64,000 nucleotides of DNA from the NCBI GenBank assembly GCA_035763805.1, contig DASUAL010000039.1, positions 1 to 64,000 on the forward strand. The letters are read 5' to 3'. Source of the DNA: DASUAL01 sp035763805 (GTDB taxonomy: Bacteria > Gemmatimonadota > Gemmatimonadetes > Gemmatimonadales > GWC2-71-9). Shown piece after piece: positions 16,057 to 25,693 of this stretch (position 1 is its first letter; every line of letters starts with the position of its first letter). The notes beneath the pieces were generated by a model that searched no databases, had not been told where the DNA came from, and was given only the letters and a program-made list of their open reading frames with translations. Both the position numbers and the translations under genes were made by a program.

Positions 16057-18435
16057 ATGTCCCGCGGCGTGCTCACCCTCCTCGTGGCGGGGCTCCTCGC
16101 GCCGGCGCCGTGGGTCTCCGCCCAACAGCCTCCCCGCCCCCGCTCGCCCCGTCGCGCGGCGCCCGCCCCGACCGCGCGCCTCCCGACGCCGAAATCGGTT
16201 CTCGGCTTCGAGCCGGGCGAGGACAAGAAGCTCGCGGACTGGCCGACGCTCGTGCGCTACTACCAGGCGCTGGCCAATGCGAGCGCCCGCGTGGACTACC
16301 GCGAGCTCGGGAAGAGCACGCTGGGGGCGCCGTTCGCCGCCCTGGTGATCTCGAGCCCTCAGAACCTCAGGCAGCTGGAGCGCTACCGCCAGCTCAACGC
16401 CCGGCTCGCCGATCCCCGGACGATCCGGAGCACGCGCGAAGCGCGGGAGGCGCTGCGCGACGGCAGGGCGGTCGTGCTCATCACTTCCGGAATCCACTCG
16501 AGCGAGGTGGGGGCGCACCTGACCCCGGCGATTCTCGCGTACCGCCTCGCGAGCGACACGAGCGCGGCGACGCGCGCGATCCTCGACAACGTCATCTTGT
16601 GGCTCGTCCCGTCGCTCAATCCCGACGGCGTCACGATCGTCACGCGCTGGTACAACCGCACCGTGGGCACGCCGGCGGAGGGCACCGATCCACCCGAGCT
16701 GTACCACCACTACACGGGTCACGACAACAACCGAGATTGGTACGCCTTCACCCAGGTCGAGACGCAGCTGACGGTGGATTCGCTCCACAACGTGTGGCAT
16801 CCCCAGATCGTGCACGACATTCACCAGCAGGACTCGGACGGCTCGCGGCTCTTCCTCCCCCCCTACCTCGACCCGATCGAGCCGAACGTGGATCCGCTTC
16901 TGGTGGACGGGGTGAACGCGCTGGGCAGCGCGATCGCGTGGGAGCTGGGTGGCCAGGGCAAAACCGGGATCGCGATCAACGCGATCTACGACGCGTGGAC
17001 GCCCGCGCGTGCCTACCAGCACTACCACGGCGGCGTGCGCATCCTCTCGGAGGTCGCGAGCGCGAACCTCGCATCGCCGATCGAGGTCCCTTTCGACCGC
17101 CTCGCGACGCGCGGCCGCGGCTTCAACCCCCGGGAGCGGTCGTGGAACTTCACGGGCCCGTGGCCCGGCGGGCGCTGGACGCTCCGGGACATCGTGACCT
17201 ACCAGACGGATGCAGCGTACGTGCTGCTCGAGAACGCGGCGCGCTATCGCGACCGCTGGCTCGCAAATTTCCTGACGGTCGAGTGGCGCGCGGTGCGGGG
17301 CTGGAAAAGCTGGCCCTACGCCTACATCATCCCGCGCCAGCAGCGCGACACCGTGGGGCTGGCGACAGTGCTCGGAATCCTGCATCGCGGCCAGGTGGAG
17401 ATCCGCACGTCGCTGCACCCCGTCACGCTGAGCGGTCAGCGGTTCCCGGCGGGGAGCTACGTCGTCGTGCTGCGACAGCCGTACGCGGGATTCGCGAAGG
17501 CTCTGCTGGAGCCGCAGCAGTATCCCGACCTCCGCCTCTATCCGGGCGGGCCGCCACTGCCGCCCTACGACGTCACGGCACACACGCTCCCCCTCTTGAT
17601 GGGCGTGACCGCGACCCCGGCGCGCGACTCGTTGCGGATCGCGCTCTCGGCGCCGGTCGAGCCGCTCACGGCCGCTCCCGGCTATCTCGGGGTCGCCGGG
17701 CCGGACGCGCCCCGCGTCGGATTGTACCGCTCGTACGTCAACTCCACGGACCGGGGGGCGATGGACGAGGGCTGGACGCGCTGGGTATTCGACACCTGGA
17801 AGGTGCCCTACGTCTCGATGGTCGATTCGACCGTGCGCGCGGGAAAGCTCAAGGACAGGCTCGACGTGATCGTGCTGCCCGACCAGGACCCGCACGACAT
17901 CCTCGACGGACTGCCGCGTCAATACCCCGCGCCCTATGCGGGCGGGCTCGGCTTGGAGGGGGCGAAAGCGCTGCGCCAGTTTGTGCAGGACGGCGGGACG
18001 CTGGTCGCGCTCAACGACGCGAGCCGGTTCGCGATCGAGCAGTTGTTGCTCCCCGTGCGCAACGTGCTTGAGGGTGTGGCCGACGACGAGTTCTACGCGC
18101 CGGGATCGATTTTCCGCCTCGAGCTCGATACCGGTCACTCCGTGACGCGCGGCCTGCCGGCGCACGGCATCGCCTGGTACGAGAGCGGCCCGGCGTTCGA
18201 GGTGCTCGATTCGAGCGCGGTGCGGGTCGTCGGCCGCTACCCGGCGGACGCGGACAAGGTGCTGCTCTCCGGGGGGGTGCTCCACCCGGAGCGGGTGGCC
18301 GGGCGGTCGGCGCTCGTCGAGGTGACACAGGGTGAGGGGAGAGTGCTCCTGTTCGGCTTTCGGCCGCAGTACCGGGGCCAGAGCATCGCGACTTACCCCT
18401 TGCTATTCAATAGCTTGCAGGCGGCCCGGCCATAG
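16057..18435 (+). CDS. M14 family zinc carboxypeptidase with C-terminal amidotransferase-like domain
   Basis: About 792 residues from ATG 16057; a GTG one codon upstream is also possible. A signal peptide ends PWVSAQ. The M14 domain (~40-400) has the zinc ligands HxxE in HSSEVGA and a third His in HDIHQQDSDG, with LNPDG between them. Residues ~580-780 look like a class I glutamine-amidotransferase-like fold without an evident catalytic Cys. It is probably an exported carboxypeptidase acting on peptides. It follows the S9 peptidase by a few bases and is likely in the same transcript. Confidence 0.87.
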   Translation: MSRGVLTLLVAGLLAPAPWVSAQQPPRPRSPRRAAPAPTARLPTPKSVLGFEPGEDKKLADWPTLVRYYQALANASARVDYRELGKSTLGAPFAALVISSPQNLRQLERYRQLNARLADPRTIRSTREAREALRDGRAVVLITSGIHSSEVGAHLTPAILAYRLASDTSAATRAILDNVILWLVPSLNPDGVTIVTRWYNRTVGTPAEGTDPPELYHHYTGHDNNRDWYAFTQVETQLTVDSLHNVWHPQIVHDIHQQDSDGSRLFLPPYLDPIEPNVDPLLVDGVNALGSAIAWELGGQGKTGIAINAIYDAWTPARAYQHYHGGVRILSEVASANLASPIEVPFDRLATRGRGFNPRERSWNFTGPWPGGRWTLRDIVTYQTDAAYVLLENAARYRDRWLANFLTVEWRAVRGWKSWPYAYIIPRQQRDTVGLATVLGILHRGQVEIRTSLHPVTLSGQRFPAGSYVVVLRQPYAGFAKALLEPQQYPDLRLYPGGPPLPPYDVTAHTLPLLMGVTATPARDSLRIALSAPVEPLTAAPGYLGVAGPDAPRVGLYRSYVNSTDRGAMDEGWTRWVFDTWKVPYVSMVDSTVRAGKLKDRLDVIVLPDQDPHDILDGLPRQYPAPYAGGLGLEGAKALRQFVQDGGTLVALNDASRFAIEQLLLPVRNVLEGVADDEFYAPGSIFRLELDTGHSVTRGLPAHGIAWYESGPAFEVLDSSAVRVVGRYPADADKVLLSGGVLHPERVAGRSALVEVTQGEGRVLLFGFRPQYRGQSIATYPLLFNSLQAARP

Positions 18436-18488
18436 GGTGATCCATGGACTTGTCCGATTTCGGGTCGACTCCTATCGTGTAGCCCCCT

Positions 18489-19760
18489 ATGGCTGTGGTC
18501 CGGCAGGCAGGCGTCCTCTTGCTGGCCGCGCTCTTCATGAGTCGCGGCCTTTTTGCGCAGGATGCAGGCACTCCCGACTCCGCTGCGGCTTGGGTCCCCG
18601 CCGATTCCCTCGCGGCCCCGATTCCGCCCCTCATCGTGGCGGACCAGGCGCGGGCGGCCCTCCGCCCAGTGGAGATCCGTTACGTGCAACAGGAATCGCT
18701 GCTGGGGCCGGTCCCCCGGGTCATCAAAGGGCTGTACGTGAACGCGTGGGCGTTCGGCTCGCAGAAGCTGTGGCAGCTCGTGCGCCTGGCCGACGAGACG
18801 GAGATCAACGCCTTCGTGATCGACGTGAAGGACGACACGGGATGCCTCCTGTATCCGTCGGCCGTCCCCACGGCTCGACAGATCGGCGCGAACGATTGCG
18901 TGCGCGCTAAGGACGCGCGGGCGCGGCTCGACTCGCTCACCATGCATGGGATCTATGCGATCGCGCGCATCGTCGTGGCGAAGGATCCGCTGCTCGCCGA
19001 GCGTAAGCCCCAGTGGTCCGTGAGGGATCGACGCACGGGCGGTCTGTGGCGCGATCGCATCAACAGCGCCTGGGTCGATGCCTACAACGACTCGGTGTGG
19101 ATCTACTCGGCGCAGCTCGCCGAGGAAGCCGTCCGGCTGGGGTTCAACGAGGTGCAGTTCGATTACGTGCGCTTCCCCGATGAGCCGCGGGAGCGCATGG
19201 CGGCGGCGATCTTCCCCGCCCGCAAGGCGGGGTGGACCCAGCGCGAAGCGGTGCGCGATCACATCACGCTGCTCAGGAACCGCCTCCGGCCGCTGGGCGT
19301 GCTCGTGACGTTCGACATCTTCGGCCTGACCGCATCGACTACAGTGGGTGACTTGGGGATCGGGCAGGTATGGGAGGACTTCATCAACATCGCGGATGTC
19401 GTCCTGCCGATGGTCTATCCCAGCCACTATTACCGCGGCGCCTTCGGCGTCGCGTGGCCGAACGGCGAGCCGTACCGCGTGGTGCGGTACGCGCTGCGCG
19501 ACGCGCTCGAGCGCTCGCGCCCGCATCCCGCCGCGGCCGAGATCCGTCCGTTCCTGCAGGCGTTCACGCTGGGCCGCCGGCGCCCCCGCTACACGCCGTT
19601 CGAGATTCGTGAGCAGATCCGCGCGGTCGAGGACGCCGGCCTCACGTCCTGGGTGTTGTGGAACCCGCGCAGCGTGTACCAGCGCGGCGCGCTGCGGCCG
19701 CACGGCGGCGGCGCGGCACCGGCGTCAGAGGAACTCTCCAGCTCCGACGGCGGCCGTTAG
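18489..19760 (+). CDS. DUF4015-type putative glycoside hydrolase, secreted
   Basis: 423 residues with an N-terminal signal peptide ending LFAQ. The body matches the DUF4015 pattern as I know it: VKGLYVNAW-like opening (here IKGLYVNAWAFGS), FVIDVKDDTG, then GFNEVQFDYVRFPDE and VLPMVYPSHY. This implies a TIM-barrel with carboxylates at strand ends, related to glycoside hydrolases. No enzyme activity has been firmly assigned to this family to my knowledge. The substrate is unknown. The C-terminal 25 residues are low complexity. It is convergent with the aconitase-family gene, with only nine bases between them. Confidence 0.75.
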   Translation: MAVVRQAGVLLLAALFMSRGLFAQDAGTPDSAAAWVPADSLAAPIPPLIVADQARAALRPVEIRYVQQESLLGPVPRVIKGLYVNAWAFGSQKLWQLVRLADETEINAFVIDVKDDTGCLLYPSAVPTARQIGANDCVRAKDARARLDSLTMHGIYAIARIVVAKDPLLAERKPQWSVRDRRTGGLWRDRINSAWVDAYNDSVWIYSAQLAEEAVRLGFNEVQFDYVRFPDEPRERMAAAIFPARKAGWTQREAVRDHITLLRNRLRPLGVLVTFDIFGLTASTTVGDLGIGQVWEDFINIADVVLPMVYPSHYYRGAFGVAWPNGEPYRVVRYALRDALERSRPHPAAAEIRPFLQAFTLGRRRPRYTPFEIREQIRAVEDAGLTSWVLWNPRSVYQRGALRPHGGGAAPASEELSSSDGGR

Positions 19761-19769
19761 GCCGCCCGC

Positions 19770-21791
19770 CTACGCGCTCGTCGCGAGCGCCCTCCCCGGC
19801 TGCCACTCGGTGATGTAACCCGCGATGGCGGATGCGGCCACGCTGTAGGGGTTGGCGAGGTACAGCTGGCCCGGGCCCGAGCGGCCGGGGAAGTTGCGGT
19901 TGATGGCGCTGATGGTCACGTCCTCGCGGGTCTTGGAGACGCCGGGGCCCGCGTTGATACATGCCCCGCAGGACGGCTCCAGGAACGTGGCGCCCACCTT
20001 CCGGAACAGCTCGAGGTACCCCTTCTCCTCGCAGTAACGCTTCACGTCTTGCGACCCGGACTGGATGTAGAAGCGCACCCAGGGCGCGACGCGCTCGCCG
20101 CGCTCCGCCGCCTCCGCGAGCACCCGCGCATACATGTCCATGTCCTCCTTCTTCCCCGCCGTGCAGGAGCCTGCGTAGGCGATGTCCACGCGGATTCGAT
20201 CCGCCTCTGCGAGATACAGGCCATTGCCGGGATCACCCGGCAGTGCCACCATCGGCCGGATCGCGGTCGCGTCGATCTCGATGACCACGCAATAGTCGGC
20301 GCCGGGATCGCTCTCGAGCCCCCCGCAGCGCCGCTCGGCTTCGCCGCGGGACATGCCGCGATACTCCATCAGGTACTGCACCGTCCTGTCGTCGGGCGCC
20401 ACATAGCCCGTGAACCCCCCCACCTCAGCCGTCATGTTGGTCATGGTGGCGCGCTCGTCCACGGACAGCGCCGCGACGGCATCGCCACAGTACTCCACGA
20501 GCTTGCCGATCGCCCGACCGCTCTTCACGTACGGATGGCGCAGGATCTCGAGCATGAAATCCTTCGCCGTTACGTTGGCGGCCTTCCTGCCACGCACGAG
20601 GATCTTGACGGTCTCGGGCACGGTGATGCGAACGTCTTTCGTGATCCAGGAGTTGAAGATCGCCGTCGTGCCGACGCCGAACGCCAGGCACCCGACCGCG
20701 CCGGCGTGCGGAGTATGCGAGTCGGAGCCGATGATCACCATCCCCGGCTCGGCGTGCCCTTCGAGGATCTTCGAGTGGCAGATCGCCTCGGACCCGTGAG
20801 CCCCCAGCCGCAGCTCGCCGTACAGCTTGATGCCCTGCTTGTCCGCGAAGGCGCGCTGCTTCTTCTCGAGTTGGAGCGCGACGTCGAGCAGGCCCTCCTT
20901 GACGCGCTCCGGGGTCATCGCTTCGCCGAGGAACGTCAGGTGATCGCGGAACATCAGGATCGAGGCCGGGTCGTGGACCTTCTCGTCCGGTCCGACGAGC
21001 TGCTCGAAGAAGATCGCCGCCATCGGCGTCACGTACTCGTGGCTGAACCGGATGTCGGTGACCACGAAGCCCTCGTCGCCCGGCTTCACCGCGGGCACGC
21101 CGACCTTCCCTTGCGACGGATCCACCACCCAGTGCCGGGCGATGAGCTTCTCCCCGAGCGTCATCGGGCGGCGCGGGGTGTCGGGTGGCGTGAGTACGAC
21201 GTTCCCCTGCAGCCGGGCGACGTTGAAGTTGAACAGGCCGCCGTACTCGATGATCCCCCGCGTGATCTCCCCCTCGCCCTCGGTGAAGGCGGCGAGCGGG
21301 ATCGGGGCGCCGCGCCGCACCCTATCGAGGATCGAGAAGTCGGTGGTCGTGAGCACCCCGAGATTCTGGCAGTTCTCGCGGTAGATCCGCTCGATGTTCT
21401 CCGCGATGACGAGCCTGATCCCGGCGCACATCTCGGCGTACGGCGATTGCTCTCGCGAGGAGCCCTTGCCGCGCCGCTTGCCGCTCACGGAGGCGACGAA
21501 ACCGCCCCGCTTCACCGCGCCGCGGGTGATCGGGAACTCGTCACCGCACTTGAGACCCAGGTAGGGAAAGTCACCCAGGGTTTCGTCGTAGTAGTAGCAG
21601 ACGTACGCGGGCGTGATCTCGTCGGTGGAGATGTTGTCCCGGAGCTTGATCGAGGGGTCCCACTCCAGGTCCTCGCCCTCGAGCTGCCGGCGCACCAGAG
21701 CGGGATCTTCGGCCAGCAGCAGGACCCTCCCCTCGAACCGCACCTGGTCGGGCAGTTTCTCCACGCGACGGGACTTCAAACCAGTGAGCAC
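19770..21791 (-). CDS. Aconitase-superfamily hydro-lyase, swivel domain first
   Basis: About 673 residues. The swivel (LeuD-like) domain comes first (~15-205, with GKGSSREQSPYAEMCAGIRL), followed by the catalytic LeuC-like domains. This is the order of AcnB without its HEAT-like N-terminus. Cluster cysteines are visible in AGSCTAGKKED and PSCGACINAG; DSHTPHAGA is the substrate loop. The enzyme should isomerise a tricarboxylic or related hydroxy acid through a [4Fe-4S] cluster. Aconitate, homoaconitate or isopropylmalate cannot be told apart from sequence alone. GTG at 21791 is the preferred start. It is divergent from the next gene with about nine bases between starts. Confidence 0.8.
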   Translation of the reverse strand: MLTGLKSRRVEKLPDQVRFEGRVLLLAEDPALVRRQLEGEDLEWDPSIKLRDNISTDEITPAYVCYYYDETLGDFPYLGLKCGDEFPITRGAVKRGGFVASVSGKRRGKGSSREQSPYAEMCAGIRLVIAENIERIYRENCQNLGVLTTTDFSILDRVRRGAPIPLAAFTEGEGEITRGIIEYGGLFNFNVARLQGNVVLTPPDTPRRPMTLGEKLIARHWVVDPSQGKVGVPAVKPGDEGFVVTDIRFSHEYVTPMAAIFFEQLVGPDEKVHDPASILMFRDHLTFLGEAMTPERVKEGLLDVALQLEKKQRAFADKQGIKLYGELRLGAHGSEAICHSKILEGHAEPGMVIIGSDSHTPHAGAVGCLAFGVGTTAIFNSWITKDVRITVPETVKILVRGRKAANVTAKDFMLEILRHPYVKSGRAIGKLVEYCGDAVAALSVDERATMTNMTAEVGGFTGYVAPDDRTVQYLMEYRGMSRGEAERRCGGLESDPGADYCVVIEIDATAIRPMVALPGDPGNGLYLAEADRIRVDIAYAGSCTAGKKEDMDMYARVLAEAAERGERVAPWVRFYIQSGSQDVKRYCEEKGYLELFRKVGATFLEPSCGACINAGPGVSKTREDVTISAINRNFPGRSGPGQLYLANPYSVAASAIAGYITEWQPGRALATSA

Positions 21792-21800
21792 GCGCGAAAG

Positions 21801-22715
21801 ATGACCCCTTGCATACACCCGATCAAGCGGATTTCCTTGTTGACCGTGATTCTCCTGCTGCTGGCGCTCCAGAATGCCACCGCCACCCCACGCGCGTCGT
21901 TGACAGGCAGGTTGCATCCGCGCGTGGCCGAAAGCTCCGGCATTGCCGTGAGCCGCGCACACCGCGGCGTCCTCTGGACGCACAACGACTCGGGGGACCG
22001 GCCCTACGTGTACGCCACAGATCTCGCCGGCACCGACCGCGGGACGGTGGGCATCCGAGGCGCACGGGCGGTGGACTGGGAGGACATCGTCCTCGGCCCC
22101 TGCTTCGCCGGACGCGGCACCTGTCTCTACATCGCGGACACGGGAGACAACGACGAGAAACGCAAGTCCGTCGTGATCTACGCGGTCCCCGAGCCGGTTC
22201 CCCCCGGCCCAGGGGCTGAGCCCACGCCCTCCGCGCCGCCGGCGACCCTACACCTCAGGTACCCCGGCGGGCCGGACGACGTCGAGGCCGCATATGTGTC
22301 GCCGCGTGACAGCGCGCTCTACCTCGTCAGCAAGGGACGGCGCGGCCCGGTCCAGCTGTACCGCGTGCCGCGCAAGGCATGGGGATCCGACACGCTCGTG
22401 ACCGCCTCCCTCGTGCAAACGCTGCCCATCACGCCGCTCGCCGCGCTCGGCCGCCTCGTGACGGGCGCGGCCATCCGGGCCGACGGACGCCTCGTCGCGG
22501 TTCGCACATACTCGGAGATCTATTTCTTCGTGCCGGGCGCTGGGGGGCGCCTCACACCGAGCCATCAGCCGGTGTGCAACGTCGCTGGACTCGAGCCTCA
22601 AGGCGAAGCGATCGCGTTCCTCGACGACTCCACGCTCGTGCTGACGAGCGAAGGCACCGGCAGCCGCCGCCGCCGCATCGGCGGGCCGATTCACACCGTG
22701 CGCTGCCCGGACTGA
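21801..22715 (+). CDS. Secreted beta-propeller-like protein of unknown function
   Basis: 304 residues with a clear signal peptide (basic KR, then about 15 hydrophobic residues ending NATA). The start of the mature chain, ESSGIAVSRAHRGVLWTHND, with WEDIVLGPC and CLYIADTGDND, is a pattern I associate with secreted propeller proteins. It shows conserved Asp, Trp and two Cys that may form a disulfide. No catalytic residues can be named. It is divergent from the aconitase-family gene and 20 bases ahead of the M28 peptidase, so it is likely co-transcribed with the latter. Confidence 0.65.
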   Translation: MTPCIHPIKRISLLTVILLLLALQNATATPRASLTGRLHPRVAESSGIAVSRAHRGVLWTHNDSGDRPYVYATDLAGTDRGTVGIRGARAVDWEDIVLGPCFAGRGTCLYIADTGDNDEKRKSVVIYAVPEPVPPGPGAEPTPSAPPATLHLRYPGGPDDVEAAYVSPRDSALYLVSKGRRGPVQLYRVPRKAWGSDTLVTASLVQTLPITPLAALGRLVTGAAIRADGRLVAVRTYSEIYFFVPGAGGRLTPSHQPVCNVAGLEPQGEAIAFLDDSTLVLTSEGTGSRRRRIGGPIHTVRCPD

Positions 22716-22734
22716 GGGGCTGGAGGACTTCGCA

Positions 22735-24345
22735 ATGTTCTTGAGATTGTCCGCTGCTGTCGCGATGCTGTCGCTCGGCTGCCGCGCCCCAGAACCGGGG
22801 CTCCCACCGGTGAGCACGGCGGCGATCGATGCGCACATGCGGTCGCTGGCCCACGACTCGCTCGAGGGGCGCGCCCCCGGGACCCGCGGGGAGGAGCGCG
22901 CCACCCGCTACATCGCGGCGCAGTACCGGACGCTCGGACTGGAGCCCGCCGGGCCCGACAGCTCTTACTTCCAACCCGTGGCGCTCGTGGGAATGACGCC
23001 ACGCCCGTCCCTCGCGTGGGGGAGGGCGGGCGCGACCCGAGCGCTCAAGTACCTCGACGATTTCGTCGCCTGGGCCGAGCGGCCCGAGTCACGCGTCGCG
23101 GCCGGCGGCGACGTCGTATTCGTCGGCTACGGCATCCGCGCACCCGAGTGGCAATGGGACGACTACAAGGACCGGGACGTGCGGGGGAAAGTGTTGCTGA
23201 TGCTCGTGAACGACCCCGGGCTGCAGGACTCGACCGTGTTCGACGGCCCGGCGCTCACGTACTATGGCCGCTGGACCTACAAGCTCGAAGAAGCGGCCCG
23301 CCGCGGCGCGGCGGGGGCGATCCTCGTGCACACGACGGAGAGCGCGACGTACCCGTGGGACGTGGTGCGCGCGTCGTGGTCGGTCGAGCAGTTCAAGCTC
23401 GACCGCCCGGCGGCCCAGAGCATCGCATTCGCCGCGTGGGTGACGCACCAAGCGGCGCAGGTCGCCCTCGCCCGCGCCGGCTTGAACCTCGACTCGCTGA
23501 CGCGCAGGGCCGCGCGGCGCGACTTCCGTCCGGTGGACACGGGGATGCACGCGGCCGTGCAGGTCACGAGCGCGCTGAGGCGCGTCGTATCGGCGAACGT
23601 GGTGGCGCGCCTCCCAGGCAGCGACCCGCGATTGGCCGGGGAGGTGGTGCTGTTCACGGCCCACTGGGACCACAAGGGGATCGGCCCCGCGGTGAACGGC
23701 GATTCGGTTTACAACGGCGCGGAGGACAACGCTTCCGGGGTGGCGGCGATCCTCGCCGCGGCGCAGGCGATGACGCAGGTCAGTCCGCGGCCGAAGCGCT
23801 CGGTGCTGTTTGTCGCGACGACCGCCGAGGAGAGCGGGCTGCTCGGCAGCGAGGCGTACGTGCGGGCGCCGCTCGTGCCCCTCGAGCGCACCGCTGCGGT
23901 GCTCAACCTGGACGTGATCAACGTGCGCGGCGCGACCCGAGACATCGATGCGCTCGGCATCGAGCGCTCCACGCTCGGGCCGGCGTTCGCGACCGCGGCG
24001 CGCGCCGAGTCGCTGGTCGTGGTCCACGAGCCGGATGTGCGCGGGTCGTTCTACCGGTCGGATCACTTCCCATTCGCGCGCGCCGGCGTGCCCGCGCTGT
24101 CATTCAGGCCTGGGAAGGACTTCGTCGGCCGGCCGCCGGGATGGGGCAAGGAACAGGAGGAGCTGTACAACCAGGAGCGCTACCATCGGCCAAGCGACGA
24201 ATACCGACCGACGTTCACGTACGAGGGCACGGCCCAGGAGGTGCGCGTGGTGCTGCGCGTGGCGCTCGCCGTGGCCAGCGCGTCCGAGCTGCCACGCTGG
24301 CTGCCCAATGCCGAGTTCCGCCGCCCCGACCGGGGCACACCTTGA
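22735..24345 (+). CDS. M28 family zinc aminopeptidase lipoprotein
   Basis: 536 residues. The N-terminus ends in a lipobox LSLGC, so it is probably membrane-anchored. A PA-like insert occupies ~100-250. The M28 zinc ligands are all present: TAHWDHKG, GAEDNASGVA, TTAEESGLLGSEAY (catalytic Glu and metal Glu), DVINVRG and YRSDHFPFARAG. It should remove N-terminal residues from peptides in the cell envelope, complementing the S9 and M14 enzymes nearby. A short G+C-poor gap of about 175 bases follows with no recognised gene. Confidence 0.9.
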   Translation: MFLRLSAAVAMLSLGCRAPEPGLPPVSTAAIDAHMRSLAHDSLEGRAPGTRGEERATRYIAAQYRTLGLEPAGPDSSYFQPVALVGMTPRPSLAWGRAGATRALKYLDDFVAWAERPESRVAAGGDVVFVGYGIRAPEWQWDDYKDRDVRGKVLLMLVNDPGLQDSTVFDGPALTYYGRWTYKLEEAARRGAAGAILVHTTESATYPWDVVRASWSVEQFKLDRPAAQSIAFAAWVTHQAAQVALARAGLNLDSLTRRAARRDFRPVDTGMHAAVQVTSALRRVVSANVVARLPGSDPRLAGEVVLFTAHWDHKGIGPAVNGDSVYNGAEDNASGVAAILAAAQAMTQVSPRPKRSVLFVATTAEESGLLGSEAYVRAPLVPLERTAAVLNLDVINVRGATRDIDALGIERSTLGPAFATAARAESLVVVHEPDVRGSFYRSDHFPFARAGVPALSFRPGKDFVGRPPGWGKEQEELYNQERYHRPSDEYRPTFTYEGTAQEVRVVLRVALAVASASELPRWLPNAEFRRPDRGTP

Positions 24346-24519
24346 GTGCAGCTGGTTGCACGCTCCTTAACGCGCTGCGGTAAAAGCAACTAGGACGGAT
24401 CCCGTCGGTGCCTCTGGCCTATTGTCGGGTACGCGAATAAGTTTGCGCCCGCTTTTTGACAGCATCTCCCGCACTCGACACCGCGGAGCGAGCACCTGGA
24501 ACTCCCGACGTCCCATCGG

Positions 24520-25638
24520 TTGCCGCTGTCCTGGCTGCTCGAAGCGGCGAGCCCGACGATCATCTATCGGGCCTATGCCGAGATCGTGCCGGAAGGCGAT
24601 CGTGATCCTGAACGACTGGCCGCGCTGCGCCAGGCCGTGCTCGACTACAAGATCGCGCAGGCCATCGCTCGGAAACAAAAGGCAGCGACCGGCCTGTGGG
24701 GTGGGAACCTGCTCGGACCGGTGGCCTCGAAGGCGTACGGTTGGACCGAGACGGGGACGGTGTATCAGTACCGCCGACTGCTCGAGCTCGGGTGGCCTCC
24801 GTCCGAGCGGCCCTTCAGGCTCGCGGACCGATTCCTGTTCCAGATCTTGTCGCGCATCGAACCCGACGACCCCGACCGGATGATCGCCCAGCGAGCGCAG
24901 GAACTGCTTGTCGAGTTCCAGAAGCCGGCAAAGACGGATGTCGGCTTGGCTCGCTGGGCGCGGCGGATGGGCCGGGAGGCGGCGGCCTGTGCGCTCGCCC
25001 GCGGCGTGCACGGGGACGATCCGCGGGTTCGGGGAACGGCACACAACATCGCAAGCAGCATCTCGCAGTACCTGCGCAGCGAGCTCGTCGCGAAGCCCTT
25101 CAAGAAGGTGCAGGGGAAGACGGTCCTCGATCCGGCGGCGTACCCACCCACGATCTTCGCGATCGAGATGCTGGCGTTCCTCCCGCCGGTGCAGCGCGAG
25201 CGGGCCGGGTTCATCGAGCGTCTGGGGCACTACTTCTCCTCGCCCGCACCGCGCCGGGTCCTCTACATTCTGGCCGGCAAGAAGCTCTTCAAGCCGCTGT
25301 TCGAGCTGCTCGGCGACCCCTTGCGTGCGGACGCCGCGGGGCACGTGACGGATGTCCCCTTCGCCTTCTACTGGCTCGAGCTGATGGCCCGGCTTGGCCT
25401 GGTCCGTCAGATGCCGAGCGCCTCCCGCGTGCTCGCCCGGCTCTACAGCGAATGCGACGACGCCGGGATCTGGAGTCCCAAGAGCCTGCGCGCCGCGCCC
25501 AAAGCGACCAGCCCCCTTACGGCGCACTACTTCCCGCTGGAGGGGCCAGGGAAGAGCCCCGCCCAGCGGCAGACCGACGCGACCTTCCGGTTGGGCCTGA
25601 TTGCCAAACTCATGGGGATCCCGCTGGAAATCGGGTGA
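24520..25638 (+). CDS. Helical protein, possibly alpha/alpha-toroid (prenyltransferase-like) fold
   Basis: 372 residues from TTG 24520; the frame stays open a little upstream. The opening LPLSWLLEAASPTIIYRAY and the spacing GLWGGN, then YQYRRLLELGWP, resemble proteins of the terpenoid-cyclase/PPTase-like toroid superfamily. Other details are unclear and no DxDD or metal site is evident. There is no signal peptide. The function is unknown. It precedes the TrmB-like regulator with about 55 bases between, including the palindrome at 25671-25692. Confidence 0.6.
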   Translation: MPLSWLLEAASPTIIYRAYAEIVPEGDRDPERLAALRQAVLDYKIAQAIARKQKAATGLWGGNLLGPVASKAYGWTETGTVYQYRRLLELGWPPSERPFRLADRFLFQILSRIEPDDPDRMIAQRAQELLVEFQKPAKTDVGLARWARRMGREAAACALARGVHGDDPRVRGTAHNIASSISQYLRSELVAKPFKKVQGKTVLDPAAYPPTIFAIEMLAFLPPVQRERAGFIERLGHYFSSPAPRRVLYILAGKKLFKPLFELLGDPLRADAAGHVTDVPFAFYWLELMARLGLVRQMPSASRVLARLYSECDDAGIWSPKSLRAAPKATSPLTAHYFPLEGPGKSPAQRQTDATFRLGLIAKLMGIPLEIG

Positions 25639-25670
25639 CGTAGTCCGCGGGCTGGCCTCAACGGTCGTGG

Positions 25671-25692
25671 AGTAGTAGTATCTGCTACTACT
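25671..25692 (+). promoter_or_regulatory. 8-bp inverted repeat abutting the TrmB-like start codon, candidate operator
   Basis: AGTAGTAG and CTACTACT are perfect inverted repeats separated by six bases, and the ATG of the regulator begins one base later. A- and T-containing triplet repeats stand out against the surrounding G+C. There is no other Shine-Dalgarno sequence in the space. The site could be an autoregulatory operator that occludes translation or transcription initiation. Confidence 0.5.
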
Positions 25693-25693
25693 T

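Noticed and set aside
13890..18285. Long minus-strand frames opposite the S9 and M14 peptidases
   Set aside because: Complete catalytic motifs and signal peptides are on the plus strand.
24346..24519. Search for a tRNA or small RNA in the gap before the helical protein
   Set aside because: No cloverleaf or strong hairpin was found; only a weak GTGCA/TGCAC pair lies near the M28 stop.
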